Assembly (NCBI RefSeq): GCF_043099315.1
Contig: NZ_CP170746.1
Reading direction: 5' to 3' (one strand)
Source: Chlorogloeopsis fritschii
GTDB lineage: Bacteria > Cyanobacteriota > Cyanobacteriia > Cyanobacteriales > Nostocaceae
Length of the DNA stretch: 64,000 bases
Below the pieces are notes generated by a model. That model had not been told where the DNA came from. It saw nothing but the letters and a program-made list of their open reading frames with translations, and searched no databases. Every line of letters starts with the position of its first letter. The stretch's first letter is position 1. Of this stretch, positions 43,291-52,321 are shown piece after piece. The position numbers were made by a program, and so were the translations under genes.

Positions 43291-44682
43291 ATGACAGATC
43301 TGACTCCTAACTCTAGTTTTAGTTTGACACTCCGCCTAGAAATTCCCAACCGCGTGGGAATGTTAGCTAACGTAACTCAAGCAATATCTAATAGTGGTGG
43401 TAATTTCGGTCAAATAGATCTTATCGAACAAACCAGACATATTTCCATTCGCGAGATTACCGTTGATGCCGCAAGTACCGAACACGCTGAAGCGATCGTG
43501 CAAGCAGTCAAGGCATTACCAGACATCAAGGTGCTGAATGTTTATGACCGTACCTTTAATCTGCATCGTGGTGGCAAAATTAGTATAGCTAGCAGAATTC
43601 CTCTTAAAACTGTATCTGACTTGGCAATGGCATATACGCCTGGAGTCGGACGTATCTGCAATGCGATCGCTGAAGATCCAGAAGAAGTTTACAAATTAAC
43701 GATTAAACAAAATACTGTAGCTATTGTTACTGATGGTAGCGCAGTTTTGGGCTTAGGAAATCTCGGCCCAGAAGCAGCATTACCAGTAATGGAAGGAAAA
43801 GCAATGCTATTCAAAGAATTTGCAGGCATCGATGCTTTCCCCATCTGTCTTGCAACTCAAGATACAGATGAAATTGTTAGTACAGTTAAAAATATTGCCC
43901 CTGTTTTTGGAGGCGTAAATTTAGAAGATATTGCTGCTCCTCGTTGCTTTGAAATAGAAGAGAGACTGCGGCGTGAGTTAGATATTCCCGTTTTTCATGA
44001 CGATCAGCATGGCACGGCAATAGTGACTTTAGCAGCACTTTTCAACGCTTTAAAACTAGTGCATAAATCAATGGATCAAATCCGGATTGTGATTAACGGT
44101 GCAGGTGCAGCAGGAATCGCGATCGCTCGTTTACTCCGCAAGGCAGGAGCAGAGAAAATTTGGCTATGCGATTCTAAAGGAATTCTCTCTGTTAGTCGCA
44201 CCGACTTAACAGAAGAAAAACGGGAATTTGCCGTTAAAGCCCAGGGTACTCTAGCGGGTGCCATGCAAGGGGCAGATGTATTTATTGGCGTCAGCATACC
44301 GGGAGTATTGACACCAGAAATGGTACGTTCGATGACCAAGGATTCTATTGTGTTTGCAATGGCAAATCCAATTCCAGAAATTCAACCAGAATTAGTGAGC
44401 GCAGAAGTTGCCGTTATCGCCACTGGTAGAAGTGACTACCCAAATCAAATTAATAACGTTCTTGCTTTTCCTGGAGTATTTCGCGGCGCTTTAGATTGTC
44501 GGGCACAGACAATTACCACTTCAATGTACTTAGAAGCAGCAAGCGCGATCGCTTCTTTAATCAAACCAACAGATTTAGACAAGGAACACATTATTCCTTC
44601 TGTGTTTGATGAGCGAGTCGCCACTACTGTTGCTGCTGCGGTGCAACGTGCGGCACGCCAAGATGGTGTTGCTCGCTCTTAG
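43291..44682 (+). CDS. NAD-dependent malic enzyme with N-terminal ACT domain
   Basis: This is a 463-aa protein. Residues about 8-85 are an ACT regulatory domain (LRLEIPNRVGMLANVTQAIS). The malic enzyme follows: MAYTPGVGRICNAI, the catalytic-region NTVAIVTDGSAVLGLGNLGP, the metal-site VFHDDQHGTAIV, and the NAD fold VINGAGAAGIAIARLL. It decarboxylates malate to pyruvate. The ACT domain suggests regulation by a small effector such as an amino acid. Length and motifs are complete. It is a single gene. The ATG follows an A/T-rich stretch without a strong ribosome-binding site. Confidence 0.94.
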   Translation: MTDLTPNSSFSLTLRLEIPNRVGMLANVTQAISNSGGNFGQIDLIEQTRHISIREITVDAASTEHAEAIVQAVKALPDIKVLNVYDRTFNLHRGGKISIASRIPLKTVSDLAMAYTPGVGRICNAIAEDPEEVYKLTIKQNTVAIVTDGSAVLGLGNLGPEAALPVMEGKAMLFKEFAGIDAFPICLATQDTDEIVSTVKNIAPVFGGVNLEDIAAPRCFEIEERLRRELDIPVFHDDQHGTAIVTLAALFNALKLVHKSMDQIRIVINGAGAAGIAIARLLRKAGAEKIWLCDSKGILSVSRTDLTEEKREFAVKAQGTLAGAMQGADVFIGVSIPGVLTPEMVRSMTKDSIVFAMANPIPEIQPELVSAEVAVIATGRSDYPNQINNVLAFPGVFRGALDCRAQTITTSMYLEAASAIASLIKPTDLDKEHIIPSVFDERVATTVAAAVQRAARQDGVARS

Positions 44683-44702
44683 TGATTGGTTGTTTTACTA
44701 CT

Positions 44703-44767
44703 GTACGGGCGGGTTTGGCAAATCAATAGTCGCTTTCAATAGAGATATTATTGGCAAAACCTGCTCC
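44703..44767 (+). repeat. GCGGGTTT/AAACCCGC interspersed element, copy 1
   Basis: An approximately 65-base element opens GTACGGGCGGGTTTGGC and closes TTGGCAAAACCTGCTCCTA, with imperfect terminal inverted repeats (GCGGGTTT / AAACCTGC). Related copies are at about 46396-46458 and, reversed, 49411-49478. Confidence 0.6.
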
Positions 44768-44871
44768 TAATAACTACTTATCGCGTGATATTTCATGCGG
44801 GGAATCGAGCGATCGCCGCGTTTACGTTAGATAGCCTCCTCCCCGTTACTTTTTGCTGTCTGGATTTATCG

Positions 44872-45084
44872 CTATTGTTCCAAATCTTTCTCGGTAAGTT
44901 CAGCGTCCTTCATGATGCTTTTTAAAGTCCCTTTTGGCAAATCACGATTGCTGTAAACTGGTACGCAGAGAATAGCGTCAACGCCTTCTTTTGTATAAAT
45001 GTGATGACTTCCAGTAATTCGCTTTAGCTTCCAACCATTGCGTTCTAAAATCTTGCAAAGTGCCTTACCAGAAATCATTTTCAT
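44872..45084 (-). CDS. hicA: HicA-type mRNA interferase toxin
   Basis: This is a 70-aa basic protein with the double-stranded-RNA-binding-like HicA fold: SGKALCKILERNGWKLKRIT, then the catalytic His in GSHHIYTKEG, and DLPKGTLKSIMKDAELTEKD. HicA cleaves mRNA when free of its antitoxin. The ATG overlaps the stop of hicB (ATGA, 45081-45084). This is the antitoxin-first order seen in many chromosomal pairs. Confidence 0.92.
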   Translation of the reverse strand: MKMISGKALCKILERNGWKLKRITGSHHIYTKEGVDAILCVPVYSNRDLPKGTLKSIMKDAELTEKDLEQ

Positions 45085-45281
45085 AAAGATAGCTCGATCA
45101 AATGCTGATCTGGTTCAAGCTCCTCTCGCTCACTGGCAACTTCCAGCCAGCCTTGAATGGCATCTTGCAGCATTTCTAATAGGTGTTCGTAGCTGTTTCC
45201 CCAAGTGTGACACCCTGGTAGAGCAGGTACAGAGCCACACCACACCCCATCTTCTTGCCAGATCACTGCTTTGATTTTCAT
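45081..45281 (-). CDS. hicB: HicB-type antitoxin
   Basis: This is a 66-aa protein with the partial RNase H-like HicB fold: KIKAVIWQEDGVWCGSVPAL, then PGCHTWGNSYEHLLEMLQDA. A C-terminal DNA-binding domain, present in longer HicB proteins, is missing; short forms of this kind are common in cyanobacteria. It neutralises HicA by direct binding. It lies upstream of hicA on the minus strand, overlapping it by 4 bases. Confidence 0.9.
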   Translation of the reverse strand: MKIKAVIWQEDGVWCGSVPALPGCHTWGNSYEHLLEMLQDAIQGWLEVASEREELEPDQHLIELSL

Positions 45282-45408
45282 CGCAAATTACGTCCATCAG
45301 GCTTCACTGAAGATTTTAGCGTACAGGGCAACTTCCACCACTGAGCCATGATGCAATCTTCTTAGCTCCTTTTTTTGGGAGCCTCACACCCAATTCCCTC
45401 ACTAACAA

Positions 45409-46155
45409 TTATTCTGCACTCAAAAACTCCAAATACCCATTACTAAGTTCTTTCACTGCCAATTCATAAAACTGCTTGCCGTGTTCGGGTGTTGCCAAGG
45501 CAGGATTTGAACCCATTCTGCCATCTGGGTAGTACTGGCGAAAGTCTTTAGCACCATAAATTCTATGCCCACTGCCAACTTCAGAGGAAAGGGGTGCTTG
45601 CTTAATCGCCTCTGGATAAACATACTGAGTGAGGGCTACTTCACTTGGCGTCGCATGGGAGCCTTCTTGATCGCCGTATAATTCTTTTGCTAGCTTGTAT
45701 ACCGAACTGCACATAAACCAGTTAGCAACTTGGCATTGCACCTTGTGGGCGTTTGGAATCTGCAAATCATCTAAATGTGCGTAAGTTTCAGAGAAAGCAG
45801 CTTTCAGCGTGGCGATGTTGCCACCGTGTCCATTAATGAAGTAGAACTTGGAAAAGCCAGCTTTAGCTAAACAGGTGATGTAATCTCGCACTACCTGAAT
45901 CATAGTGCTAGGACGCAGACTGATTGTGCCGGGAAAAGCTGTATGATGTAGTGCCATTCCTACATTGATTGTGGGAGCAACTATTGCCTGGGTTGTTTCA
46001 CCCACACCACGAGCGATCGCTTCTGCACAAATCGCATCAGTACCAATTAATCCTGTTGGGCCGTGTTGTTCTGTAGAACCAATCGGAATAATAATACCAC
46101 CAGATTGTTGCAGATATGTTTCTACTTCTTGCCAAGTACTCAAATGCAGTAACAT
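45409..46155 (-). CDS. Creatininase-family amidohydrolase
   Basis: This is a 248-aa protein. Metal-binding motifs of the family are complete: PIGSTEQHGPTGLIGTDA (Glu, His and Asp ligands), then FINGHGGNIATLKAAF and the Glu in GSHATPSEVALTQYV. Members open cyclic or linear amides with two metal ions; most cyanobacterial ones have unknown substrates and are not true creatininases. It is a single gene on the minus strand. Confidence 0.9.
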   Translation of the reverse strand: MLLHLSTWQEVETYLQQSGGIIIPIGSTEQHGPTGLIGTDAICAEAIARGVGETTQAIVAPTINVGMALHHTAFPGTISLRPSTMIQVVRDYITCLAKAGFSKFYFINGHGGNIATLKAAFSETYAHLDDLQIPNAHKVQCQVANWFMCSSVYKLAKELYGDQEGSHATPSEVALTQYVYPEAIKQAPLSSEVGSGHRIYGAKDFRQYYPDGRMGSNPALATPEHGKQFYELAVKELSNGYLEFLSAE

Positions 46156-46486
46156 TGATGCCGACCTATTTATGAAACGCTTTCATATTGTAGTCACCAT
46201 CACGCTACTACGATACTCAAAGGGGCACCAGGAGCAGAAGAGATAGGGAGAACAACTAACCACTATCCACTGTACGGGAGGCAGCGCGTTGTGGAGCCAG
46301 TGCGCCCTTGCGCTTTGCCGACTTGTAGACGCCCGAAGGGCGGCTTCCCGCAGGGTAGCACCTGGCGTCGGGTTTCCCGCGTTGTAGCAACTGCCGTGCG
46401 GGTTTAGAAGATAAATTATCTGTTGAACGTCAAGATGATTGGCAAAACCCGCCCCTACCAACGAACCAATGACAAATGACTAATAA
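46156..46486. other. Repeat-rich gap
   Basis: No gene. A GC-rich patch (about 46270-46400: CGCCCGAAGGGCGG, GCTTCCCGCAGGGTAGC) of dispersed repeats is followed by a copy of the GCGGGTTT element. Long open frames here are due to the GC-rich repeats. Confidence 0.6.
46396..46458 (+). repeat. GCGGGTTT/AAACCCGC interspersed element, copy 2
   Basis: It opens GTGCGGGTTTAGAAGATAAA and closes TTGGCAAAACCCGCCCCTAC, with eight-base terminal inverted repeats GCGGGTTT/AAACCCGC. GGTTTAGAAGATAAAT is shared with copy 3. Confidence 0.65.
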
Positions 46487-46759
46487 CTAACCAAAACAAT
46501 AATGCTTTTTAACATCACTTCTAATTTCCCACGTGCAGGACATACCAGCAGGAAAAGTTACCAAATCACCTTTGCCCATCTGCACTGGTTGCCCGCCATC
46601 AGGAGTAACTGTTACATCACCTTCTAAAAAGTAGCAAGTTTCTTGAGTGTCATAAGTCCAAGGAAATTTTGAGACTTCTTTTTGCCAGATTCCCCATTTG
46701 GATACACTCAATTCATGAAGCTGTTCTTGACTGGGCTGACGCTCAATTTTAATTTCCAT
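46487..46759 (-). CDS. Small cupin-domain protein
   Basis: This is a 90-aa single cupin (PF05899/EutQ-like): start MEIKIERQPSQEQLHELSVS, cupin motif 1 around TCYFLEGDVTVTPDGGQP, motif 2 around GKGDLVTFPAGMSCTWEI. The usual His ligands are only partly kept, as in this subgroup. Its function is unknown; such proteins often bind sugars or small acids. It lies 21 bases downstream of the Mo-nitrogenase-associated gene on the same strand, so cotranscription is likely. Confidence 0.82.
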   Translation of the reverse strand: MEIKIERQPSQEQLHELSVSKWGIWQKEVSKFPWTYDTQETCYFLEGDVTVTPDGGQPVQMGKGDLVTFPAGMSCTWEIRSDVKKHYCFG

Positions 46760-46780
46760 GCTTTGTGTTCTCAGTTGTAT

Positions 46781-47140
46781 TCAACAGTAAGACTGAATAT
46801 CTTCACCACAATGATCTACTAAATAACACAAAGCGCGAAAACGCAAGCCTACAAACTGATCGTAAAATGGATTGAGTTTACACAAGGGGGGAATGTGGGC
46901 AATTTTGCGACCAAATAGAATAATATCCCGCTCAAACGGACACTGAGCAGGAATCAGTTGAGCGATAAATTTTGCCAATTGACGATTTTCAATATCGAAT
47001 GAGTCTAGCCATTGACGCAGTGGTTGTAGCAAGTCATATTTAGGCTTAATCAATTGGTTTTTATTTGCTAATCTATGGCTTTCTACAGTGGGATTAATAA
47101 AAGCTGAGAAAATAATCTTTTGATTGTTGACTTTAAGCAT
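46781..47140 (-). CDS. Mo-dependent nitrogenase-associated protein
   Basis: The start at 47140 (ATG, MLKVNNQKIIFSAF) follows GGAGGGGAGAATTATT, a strong ribosome-binding site; the TTG 18 bases upstream is not used. The 119-aa protein matches, as far as I can recall, the family annotated Mo-dependent nitrogenase C-terminal (PF06967), with PLRQWLDSFDIENRQLAKFI, IPAQCPFERDIILFG and AHIPPLCKLNPFYDQFVGLR. The name reflects co-occurrence with nitrogen fixation; biochemical function is unknown. It is followed by the small cupin. Confidence 0.8.
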   Translation of the reverse strand: MLKVNNQKIIFSAFINPTVESHRLANKNQLIKPKYDLLQPLRQWLDSFDIENRQLAKFIAQLIPAQCPFERDIILFGRKIAHIPPLCKLNPFYDQFVGLRFRALCYLVDHCGEDIQSYC

Positions 47141-47903
47141 AATAATTCTCCCCTCCAATTAATGGATAATTGGCATTTCTGTTCTATTGCTATTAAATCT
47201 TGCTGAACTATGAAGAATTGTTCAGTTAAGTACAAAATAACAAATAAAATCTTAAATTGTCACTTTTACAATTATTGATTTCTAATATTTCACATATCCA
47301 TCACCTATCTTGAATGTAAATTGTTTACCTGAAATTCAACAGTACCCAGGGATGTACTTTTACGGGTAAAAGCAGGATTTTTCTCCATCTATGGCAACAT
47401 TTCACTAGGAAGAGCCTGTGACGAATGTTGATTTTAGAGTATTCACTCTCCTATAAAATGTTACCTGCGTTACAAAAAGTTACGATTTAGTTTATCTAAT
47501 AGTAGAAATTACCATAATTTAATAAATACAAGTAATTATGAACTTTAAACTAACTAATAAAAAACATGGACATCTTACCTGTTGAAATAAGGATTAATCA
47601 AGAGTTGTAATCAGTTTCAAAAACTGAGTAGATAGTCAGAACATTTAGTAGAAGATACTAGAAAACCGCCTGGAAATTTTTAACTAGTGTGGGGTTTGGG
47701 GAGCAGTAATTCCCTCGACATAATCGTTTGATTTGGCGGCGGGAGGCACAGACTTGCAGCTAGCTGCGGAACTCGCAGTCAAACTGCCTGTGGAAGTATC
47801 GTTGTCGCAGACGCAAGTCTAGACGCAACCAATTAAGCAGGAATGTCTTGTTGTGAGGTTGACAGCCCACACCATAATCTTTGATTTGCTGTGGTAGGAT
47901 TCA
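47141..47903. other. 763-base gap
   Basis: A/T-rich up to about 47660, then a GC-rich stretch to 47880 with short inverted repeats (about 47730-47840). No gene of more than 20 codons with a ribosome-binding site is seen on either strand. The first 150 bases should hold the promoter of the nitrogenase-associated gene; I looked for an NtcA site (GTA-N8-TAC) and saw none. Confidence 0.5.
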
Positions 47904-48443
47904 CTAGTAAGCTCCTACAAGACTGTAAATTAAAGCAGTCAGTACTAAGGTGGTAATTGTCACGTAAATCCAGTTGCGTTGTTTAACAAAAAACAGCAGA
48001 GAAACTACTACCCGCAAAATTGGTGTAGCTACCAGCAATAACAATCCCAGTTGAATTATGCCACGACGACTACCAGACAAAACTGCTGTTACAACACCAG
48101 TAGGAGAACAAAACTCGGATGGTTCACCGTAAAAAAATTGGTAATGAACGGGTTCAGCCCCATGTTGTAACAAATAGAGTATGCCACCAAATAACACCAC
48201 ACTACTAGCAAGCAAAACACCATATTTCAGCAGATAACTTAGTAAAATACTGAGTGGTTGTGAATTCTGTATTATCCGCGATTGTTGACTTTCAGCGTCA
48301 AATTTGGTGTCTGTACTTTCAAGACTTGGCTTGGCTAATGTATTGATATCAGAGTTAGTATTTTGTAGCTGTAATGGTAAGGAAATAACTTGACTATCTG
48401 GCTGTATAGAAGTTGACAACAGATTAGAATTTAATTTAAACAT
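47904..48443 (-). CDS. DUF1634 membrane protein, partner of TauE/SafE
   Basis: The ATG at 48441-48443 is used. The 179-aa protein has a polar N-terminal 60 residues and three membrane spans (SYLLKYGVLLASSVVLFGGI; IQLGLLLLVATPILRVVVSL; YVTITTLVLTALIYSLVG). This matches DUF1634, a family almost always next to TauE/SafE genes, as here (90 bases downstream of one). It is probably an accessory subunit of the exporter. Both are on the minus strand. Confidence 0.82.
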   Translation of the reverse strand: MFKLNSNLLSTSIQPDSQVISLPLQLQNTNSDINTLAKPSLESTDTKFDAESQQSRIIQNSQPLSILLSYLLKYGVLLASSVVLFGGILYLLQHGAEPVHYQFFYGEPSEFCSPTGVVTAVLSGSRRGIIQLGLLLLVATPILRVVVSLLFFVKQRNWIYVTITTLVLTALIYSLVGAY

Positions 48444-48532
48444 ACTCAACTGTTTTCAATTGCAATTACCTAGTGCAGTCTGCCCAGTCGCTTTTCAACA
48501 CTGCTGTTTTTAGATGTTAAAGTTTGAATTGC

Positions 48533-49369
48533 TTACATTCCCCCAGCGAAATTTTGATAAACCATTTTTGCAGCCATTGATACCAATACCAGACTAAAGA
48601 CAAGTCTTAATATCTGCGTTTTTGCTCCAACTAGAACTCTTGCTCCTAAAAATGCACCAGGCAATATTCCTAACATCACTGGCATAGATAACCCTGGATC
48701 AATGTAACCACGGGCGAGATAAACTCCTGCTGATGCTGCGGCAGTAACACCAATCATAAAATTGCTTGTGGTAGTCGAAACTTTGAAGGGAATACGCATA
48801 ATTTGATCCATTGCTAGGACTTTAAACGCTCCTGAACCAATTCCCAGTAATCCAGAAATGACTCCAGCAACCAACATTACGGTAAATCCAGCTGGCACAG
48901 CATGAACTTGATAAAACATTACACCTTCAGGTGTGGGATAAGTACTGTTGAGTTGGAGGTAATCAGCCAGAGGATCGATTGTGTCGTTTTCTGGATTTTC
49001 TAGCTTGGGTTGCCCTGAAAGATAAGCAGAGTAAAGTAGAACAATTACCAGGACAATAGTTAATGCTTTGACAGAAACAAATGTCGCAATTAAAGCACCA
49101 AATATTGCCCCAATCGTTGTTGCCACTTCTAAAAACATTCCCAAGTGTAGATTAGCAAAGCCTTTTTTAATATAAGTTGAGGCTGCACCAGCACTTGTAG
49201 CAATGACAGAAACGAGTGAAGCACCTACAGCGTAGCGAATATCAACACCAAATACAGAAGTTAGCAGAGGAACAATGACAACTCCTCCTCCCAAGCCTGT
49301 CAGTGCCCCAACAAAGCCTGCACTGAAAGATCCCAGCCAAACTAATAAAGAGAATTCTAGGATGTTCAA
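48533..49369 (-). CDS. TauE/SafE-family sulfite/anion exporter
   Basis: This is a 278-aa protein with eight hydrophobic segments. The two family repeats each carry the Gly-rich signature: LTGLGGGVVIVPLLTSVFGV near the N-terminus and VISGLLGIGSGAFKVLAMDQ in the second half. The start is probably TTG at 49367-49369 with GAGGT 8 bases upstream, since no in-frame ATG lies nearby. Members export sulfite, sulfonates or related anions. It is paired with the DUF1634 gene downstream. Confidence 0.88.
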   Translation of the reverse strand: MNILEFSLLVWLGSFSAGFVGALTGLGGGVVIVPLLTSVFGVDIRYAVGASLVSVIATSAGAASTYIKKGFANLHLGMFLEVATTIGAIFGALIATFVSVKALTIVLVIVLLYSAYLSGQPKLENPENDTIDPLADYLQLNSTYPTPEGVMFYQVHAVPAGFTVMLVAGVISGLLGIGSGAFKVLAMDQIMRIPFKVSTTTSNFMIGVTAAASAGVYLARGYIDPGLSMPVMLGILPGAFLGARVLVGAKTQILRLVFSLVLVSMAAKMVYQNFAGGM

Positions 49370-50508
49370 ATTTCATACCTCTTTAGTCAGTAGTCAGTGG
49401 ATAGTGGATAGTAGAGGCGGGTTTTGCTGATAATTTTTCGGTTGAAACAAACTATTTATCTTCTAAACCCGCTCGTACAGTGGTTAGTAGTTGGTAGGCA
49501 TGAAATTGTTGTTGTAACAAAGCAGAAACTCTGCGATCGCTTGTTGATGCGTTAGGTTTTATTCATGTTGCCAAGTTGAGCGTGAATTGATTAGTCTTTA
49601 TAAACCAAAGAAATCTATATAGACACAATTTCATCTATCTTTTTCTCAATGTGCAAATAGCTTATTTTATTTTTCACCACAAAGTAAATACTATTTCAAG
49701 TACTTTACATAATCAATAGTCGGACACAAATATTTTTGAGGTTTTATTAATAATTTTAAATGACCGTTAACCCCATCGGATTTACTAAGATTTATTTATA
49801 TAAATTTCACACCAACATATACAATATATAAATGTATTTTAAATTCTCAAAATGGTTATAAATAATACCCGGTAAACAAGTAGCATTTGTCCTGTTTAGG
49901 TTGTAAATTCACATTCAATTGAAGAAGACTACAGAATTCAAAATGAATAATTTATTATGGCTTCTGGCTTCTGAATTCTGTTTTGATAAAATTTAGTATA
50001 AATTGACTGTTAGCAGACAGCTTTAAATTAGTATTAACAGATTGAACTTCTGTGTTTTCTATATTCTTGATTTAGTAATTGCTTAATCCCAATTACAATA
50101 GGTAATATTCTTAATATTTATATCCAGGCTCTTGGTACTATTAAAACACCAAAAAATTTTGGTAAGCGACAACAATAATGGCGGCAAAATCAAGATACTC
50201 ACTGACTAAAATATTTCGGTGGTCAAAATGAGTATTTAGCTGTGAAAAAAATAACAATAGTACAAATAATGTCATCAATATTAGTGGCGACAAAGGCAGC
50301 GATCGCCTCAATGATAATTTTGCTAATTTAACTGATGTGGGGTTGTCAGGAATTATGATTAACTCATTAGACATTGTGCAAGCAACTTTAACTTGGGTAG
50401 ATAAAGCAGCTCTGAAAATAGTTAGAGCAGAATTTTCATTCTCTAAACGAGTTTTTGCAACACAACCCACTACACTAGTAGAACGCCCCTAGTTTAGAGA
50501 AACTGTCC
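49370..50508. other. 1.1-kb gap with a repeat copy and one degenerate open frame
   Basis: It holds copy 3 of the GCGGGTTT element (49411-49478) and A/T-rich DNA to about 50200. From about 50240 to 50492 one frame stays open with protein-like content (SGDKGSDRLNDNFANLTDVG, then VQATLTWVDKAALKIVRAEF) but has no good start; it may be the end of a decayed gene. The hisD promoter must lie near 50400-50500. Confidence 0.45.
49411..49478 (-). repeat. GCGGGTTT/AAACCCGC interspersed element, copy 3
   Basis: Reversed relative to copy 2: on the plus strand it reads GTAGAGGCGGGTTTTGCTGA and ends ATCTTCTAAACCCGCTCGTAC. Inverted ends GCGGGTTT/AAACCCGC are intact. Confidence 0.65.
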
Positions 50509-51795
50509 ATGCAAATACTGAAAACTACCGACCAAGATTTTTCTACCAAATTCCAAGCATTTGTGAATGAGCGAAGGGAAGCGACGGTTGATGTCAGTGG
50601 GACAGTACGAGATATTATCGCTGATGTCAGAGTGCGCAAAGATGCAGCAGTAAAAGAATATACTAGCCGCTTTGACAATTTCAATCCCCAGTCCTTTCGT
50701 CTGAGCGAAACTTTTATTGCCGAACAAGCGGCACAATGCCCTGCCAACGTCAAGTCTGCACTAGAAGTAGCAGCAGAACGAATTGCTACTTTTCATGAAA
50801 AACAGCTACCTCAAAATATTGCTTACACTGATGCGGTGGGAGTGAAATTGGGATTAAAGTGGGTAGCACTGCCGACAGTGGGAATTTACGTACCTGGTGG
50901 ACGGGCAAGCTATCCAAGTTCTCTGCTGATGAATGCTCTGCCTGCTAAGATTGCCGGAGTAGAGCGGATCGTAATGACAGTGCCAATGCCGCGTGGTGAG
51001 ATTAATCCTGTAGTATTAGCTGCTGCCGAAGTTGCGGGGATTACGGAAATATACTGTATTGGTGGAGCACAAGCAGTGGCAGCCCTAGCCTATGGTACAG
51101 AAAGTATTGCTCCTGTAGATAAAATTGTCGGCCCTGGTAACGCTTACGTTGCGGAAGCTAAACGGCAAGTCTTTGGCAGAGTTGGTATTGATAGCATTGC
51201 TGGGCCTTCAGAAATTCTTGTGGTAGCAGATAGTAAGAATAATCCAGATTGGATTGCTTGGGATTTGCTGTCGCAAGCGGAACACGATCCTAGCGCTCAA
51301 TCAATTTTGATTACTGATTCGGAAAGCTTTGCTCAAAAGGTAATAGCTGCTGTTGGAGAAGTTCTGACAAACTTGCCTACCAAAGAAGTCGCAAGCACAA
51401 GTTGGGAAAAGCATGGTGCGGTAATAATTGTGAGCAACTTAGAAGAAAGTATTCCCCTTCTCAATCAGTTGGCACCAGAGCATGTGGAATTATGTGTAGA
51501 CGCTCCCCAATTACTAGCTAACCAGATTAAATGTGCTGGCAGTATGTTTTTAGGACGCCATACTCCAGAAGCGATCGGTGATTACGTAGGCGGGCCGAAT
51601 CATGTATTACCTACTGCACGTTCTGCTCGCTTTGCCTCTGGCTTAAGTGTTTATGATTTTGTCAAGCGAATTACCTATTTACAATGTGATGAACAAGCAC
51701 TACACAGCATAGGTGAGGCAGCCATTACCCTTGCAGAATCAGAAGGATTGCCTGCTCATGCAGGTAGTGTAGCTATACGCTTAAAAGAAAACTAA
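50509..51795 (+). CDS. hisD: Histidinol dehydrogenase
   Basis: This is a 428-aa, full-length protein. Family motifs are clear: VKLGLKWVALPTVGIYVPGG, VGPGNAYVAEAKRQVFG, DSIAGPSEILVVAD, LLSQAEHDPSAQS (zinc-region Gln and His), LAPEHVELCVDAP with the catalytic Glu-His pair, and the C-terminal GLPAHAGSVAIRL. It oxidises L-histidinol to L-histidine in two NAD+-dependent steps, the last step of histidine synthesis. It is a single gene, as is common in cyanobacteria where his genes are scattered. Confidence 0.97.
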   Translation: MQILKTTDQDFSTKFQAFVNERREATVDVSGTVRDIIADVRVRKDAAVKEYTSRFDNFNPQSFRLSETFIAEQAAQCPANVKSALEVAAERIATFHEKQLPQNIAYTDAVGVKLGLKWVALPTVGIYVPGGRASYPSSLLMNALPAKIAGVERIVMTVPMPRGEINPVVLAAAEVAGITEIYCIGGAQAVAALAYGTESIAPVDKIVGPGNAYVAEAKRQVFGRVGIDSIAGPSEILVVADSKNNPDWIAWDLLSQAEHDPSAQSILITDSESFAQKVIAAVGEVLTNLPTKEVASTSWEKHGAVIIVSNLEESIPLLNQLAPEHVELCVDAPQLLANQIKCAGSMFLGRHTPEAIGDYVGGPNHVLPTARSARFASGLSVYDFVKRITYLQCDEQALHSIGEAAITLAESEGLPAHAGSVAIRLKEN

Positions 51796-51912
51796 CTTTC
51801 ACGGCGATCGCTCTAAGTCTGCCATTTGCCAAAATAGGGCAATCTTTATTTAATGGGTTGGATGGAAGCGATCGCTGAAATAAAGCTGTATAAACTAAAC
51901 TGTTCGCATCTA

Positions 51913-52269
51913 CTATACCAAGCGAAAAATAAACGGATAGCGGTAGGGTACCTCAGGCTCGCTGAGAACTCTGATAATAGCAATAATTGGCATGATTAAA
52001 CTAACAATCCACAATATAATCAGCAAGGGAATACCAACACCAATAAAAACCAGCAATCCAAATATAATCCCATAAATGTAAAGGTTGATGTGAAAATTTA
52101 GAGATTCTCTTGCATTTGCTTTAATTACAGAATCATTACTGATTAACAAAATAGCAATGGGTATACCTATAGACACAATCAATGAGCTAAAAAATATTGC
52201 TCCATGACATAGTGCTGATAAAAGCTTGCGTTTAGTGTAATCTTCCATAATTAATAAGCTATTAATCAT
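51913..52269 (-). CDS. DUF4870-type small membrane protein
   Basis: This is a 118-aa protein (111 if the second ATG, MEDYTKRKLL, is used). Three membrane spans are visible: AIFFSSLIVSIGIPIAILLI, IYGIIFGLLVFIGVGIPLLI and LWIVSLIMPIIAIIRV. The ARESLNFHINLYIYG segment between spans 1 and 2 is typical of DUF4870, where (K)xHAxQALNFQ-like sequence is found. Its function is unknown. It is a minus-strand single gene or upstream of nothing; nifV on the same strand lies upstream of it. Confidence 0.78.
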   Translation of the reverse strand: MINSLLIMEDYTKRKLLSALCHGAIFFSSLIVSIGIPIAILLISNDSVIKANARESLNFHINLYIYGIIFGLLVFIGVGIPLLIILWIVSLIMPIIAIIRVLSEPEVPYRYPFIFRLV

Positions 52270-52321
52270 TCAAAATTTTCTTATTATCCTCCAATCCTAA
52301 CTATTGAAATTTTGGTTGCCC

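Noticed and set aside
46183..46461. 92-aa minus-strand frame in GC-rich repeats
   Set aside because: It lies entirely in dispersed repeat DNA and has no protein-like pattern.
50240..50492. Open frame with SGDKGSDRLNDNFANLTDVG before hisD
   Set aside because: It lacks a good start and matches nothing that I recognise; possibly a decayed gene end, noted in the gap entry only.
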